Shown: piece after piece, positions 21,616-21,707 of the stretch
Layout: each line of letters begins with the position of its first letter
How positions within the stretch are numbered: the first letter of the stretch is position 1
From: AC-32 sp035624425
GTDB lineage: Bacteria > Actinomycetota > Thermoleophilia > Gaiellales > Gaiellaceae
Reading direction: 5' to 3'
Length of the DNA stretch: 21,707 bases
NCBI GenBank assembly: GCA_035624425.1
Contig: DASPRN010000101.1
Location: 1-21,707, forward strand
Position numbers and translations under genes: made by a program
The notes under the pieces: generated by a model
Told to the model about the DNA's origin: nothing
The model's input: only the letters and a program-made list of their open reading frames with translations
The model's database searches: none

Positions 21616-21707
21616 TCAGCCGGCGCGCGCGCTCGCCTGACCGGCTGCCGGAAACTCGCGCGCCGTATGCCGCCGGAGCGCCTCGGTGCCGGCGAAGGCA
21701 AAGCCGA
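21616..21707 (-). CDS. Possible C-terminal end of another gene (cut by window)
   Basis: On the minus strand one frame runs open from the window edge to a TGA at 21616-21618, ending GFAFAGTEALRRHTAREFP and then an Ala/Gly-rich tail. The stop lies 12 bases before the hydrolase GTG, which fits the tight operon spacing here. Thirty residues are too few to name a family, and a chance open frame in GC-rich DNA cannot be excluded. Confidence 0.35.
   Translation of the reverse strand, partial: GFAFAGTEALRRHTAREFPAAGQASARAG

Noticed and set aside
1..21707. Mobile elements, CRISPR arrays, tRNA or rRNA genes, and prophage.
   Set aside because: No transposase or integrase motifs, no spaced direct repeats and no tRNA-like cloverleaf with a TTCGANNC arm were found. 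The base composition is even apart from the short AT-rich promoter at 14571-14660.

Overview
The window is a compactly coded, very GC-rich piece of a bacterial chromosome. GTG starts are common, mRNA leaders are short, and many genes overlap by a few bases. Paired universal stress proteins, a DosS/DosR-like two-component pair, a MutT1-like Nudix protein and an acyl-CoA synthetase with an N-terminal GNAT domain all suggest a high-GC Actinomycetota. A deep-branching class such as Thermoleophilia is a reasonable guess, but I cannot prove it from the sequence. I see no rRNA, tRNA, CRISPR array, transposase or phage gene.

Layout. (1) Bases 1-4254, plus strand: a heme-copper oxidase operon with subunit II (cut by the window edge), subunit I, subunit III, a CtaG-type assembly protein and a 48-residue single-span protein. 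Subunit I keeps every heme and CuB ligand but has replaced the marker residues of both proton channels. (2) 4251-5575: a lipoprotein resembling sulfocyanin that has lost its copper ligands, divergent from a ZIP metal transporter. (3) 5576-7323: a universal stress protein behind a structured leader, an unrecognised two-span membrane protein, and a strong hairpin terminator. (4) 7333-10173, minus strand: universal stress protein, then a double-GAF histidine kinase with the DosS/DevS heme-pocket residues, then a NarL/DosR-type response regulator. Divergent from these is a GNAT/ADP-forming acyl-CoA synthetase fusion, followed by a cupin. (5) 13340-16200: a protein of unknown function, then a MarR regulator back to back with an MFS drug exporter across an AT-rich double promoter. 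(6) 16240-18838: a CYTH-like protein, a MutT1-like Nudix hydrolase, a SixA-like phosphatase and an RDD membrane protein. (7) 18835-21707, minus strand: metallo-beta-lactamase-fold hydrolase, flippase-like membrane protein, small two-span protein and PRC-barrel protein, with the probable tail of one more gene at the edge.

How it fits together (inference). The left half looks like a respiratory and oxygen-response neighbourhood: a terminal oxidase, a putative heme-based O2/NO/CO sensor kinase with its regulator, two stress proteins, and an enzyme linking acetyl-CoA to lysine acetylation. A two-block sequence motif recurs in front of the two-span membrane protein and in the divergent region between the stress protein and the acetyltransferase fusion, so it is a candidate shared operator. 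The right half is housekeeping: drug efflux, nucleotide sanitation and envelope functions. Four of the five convergent gene junctions overlap by exactly four bases, with interlocked stop codons.
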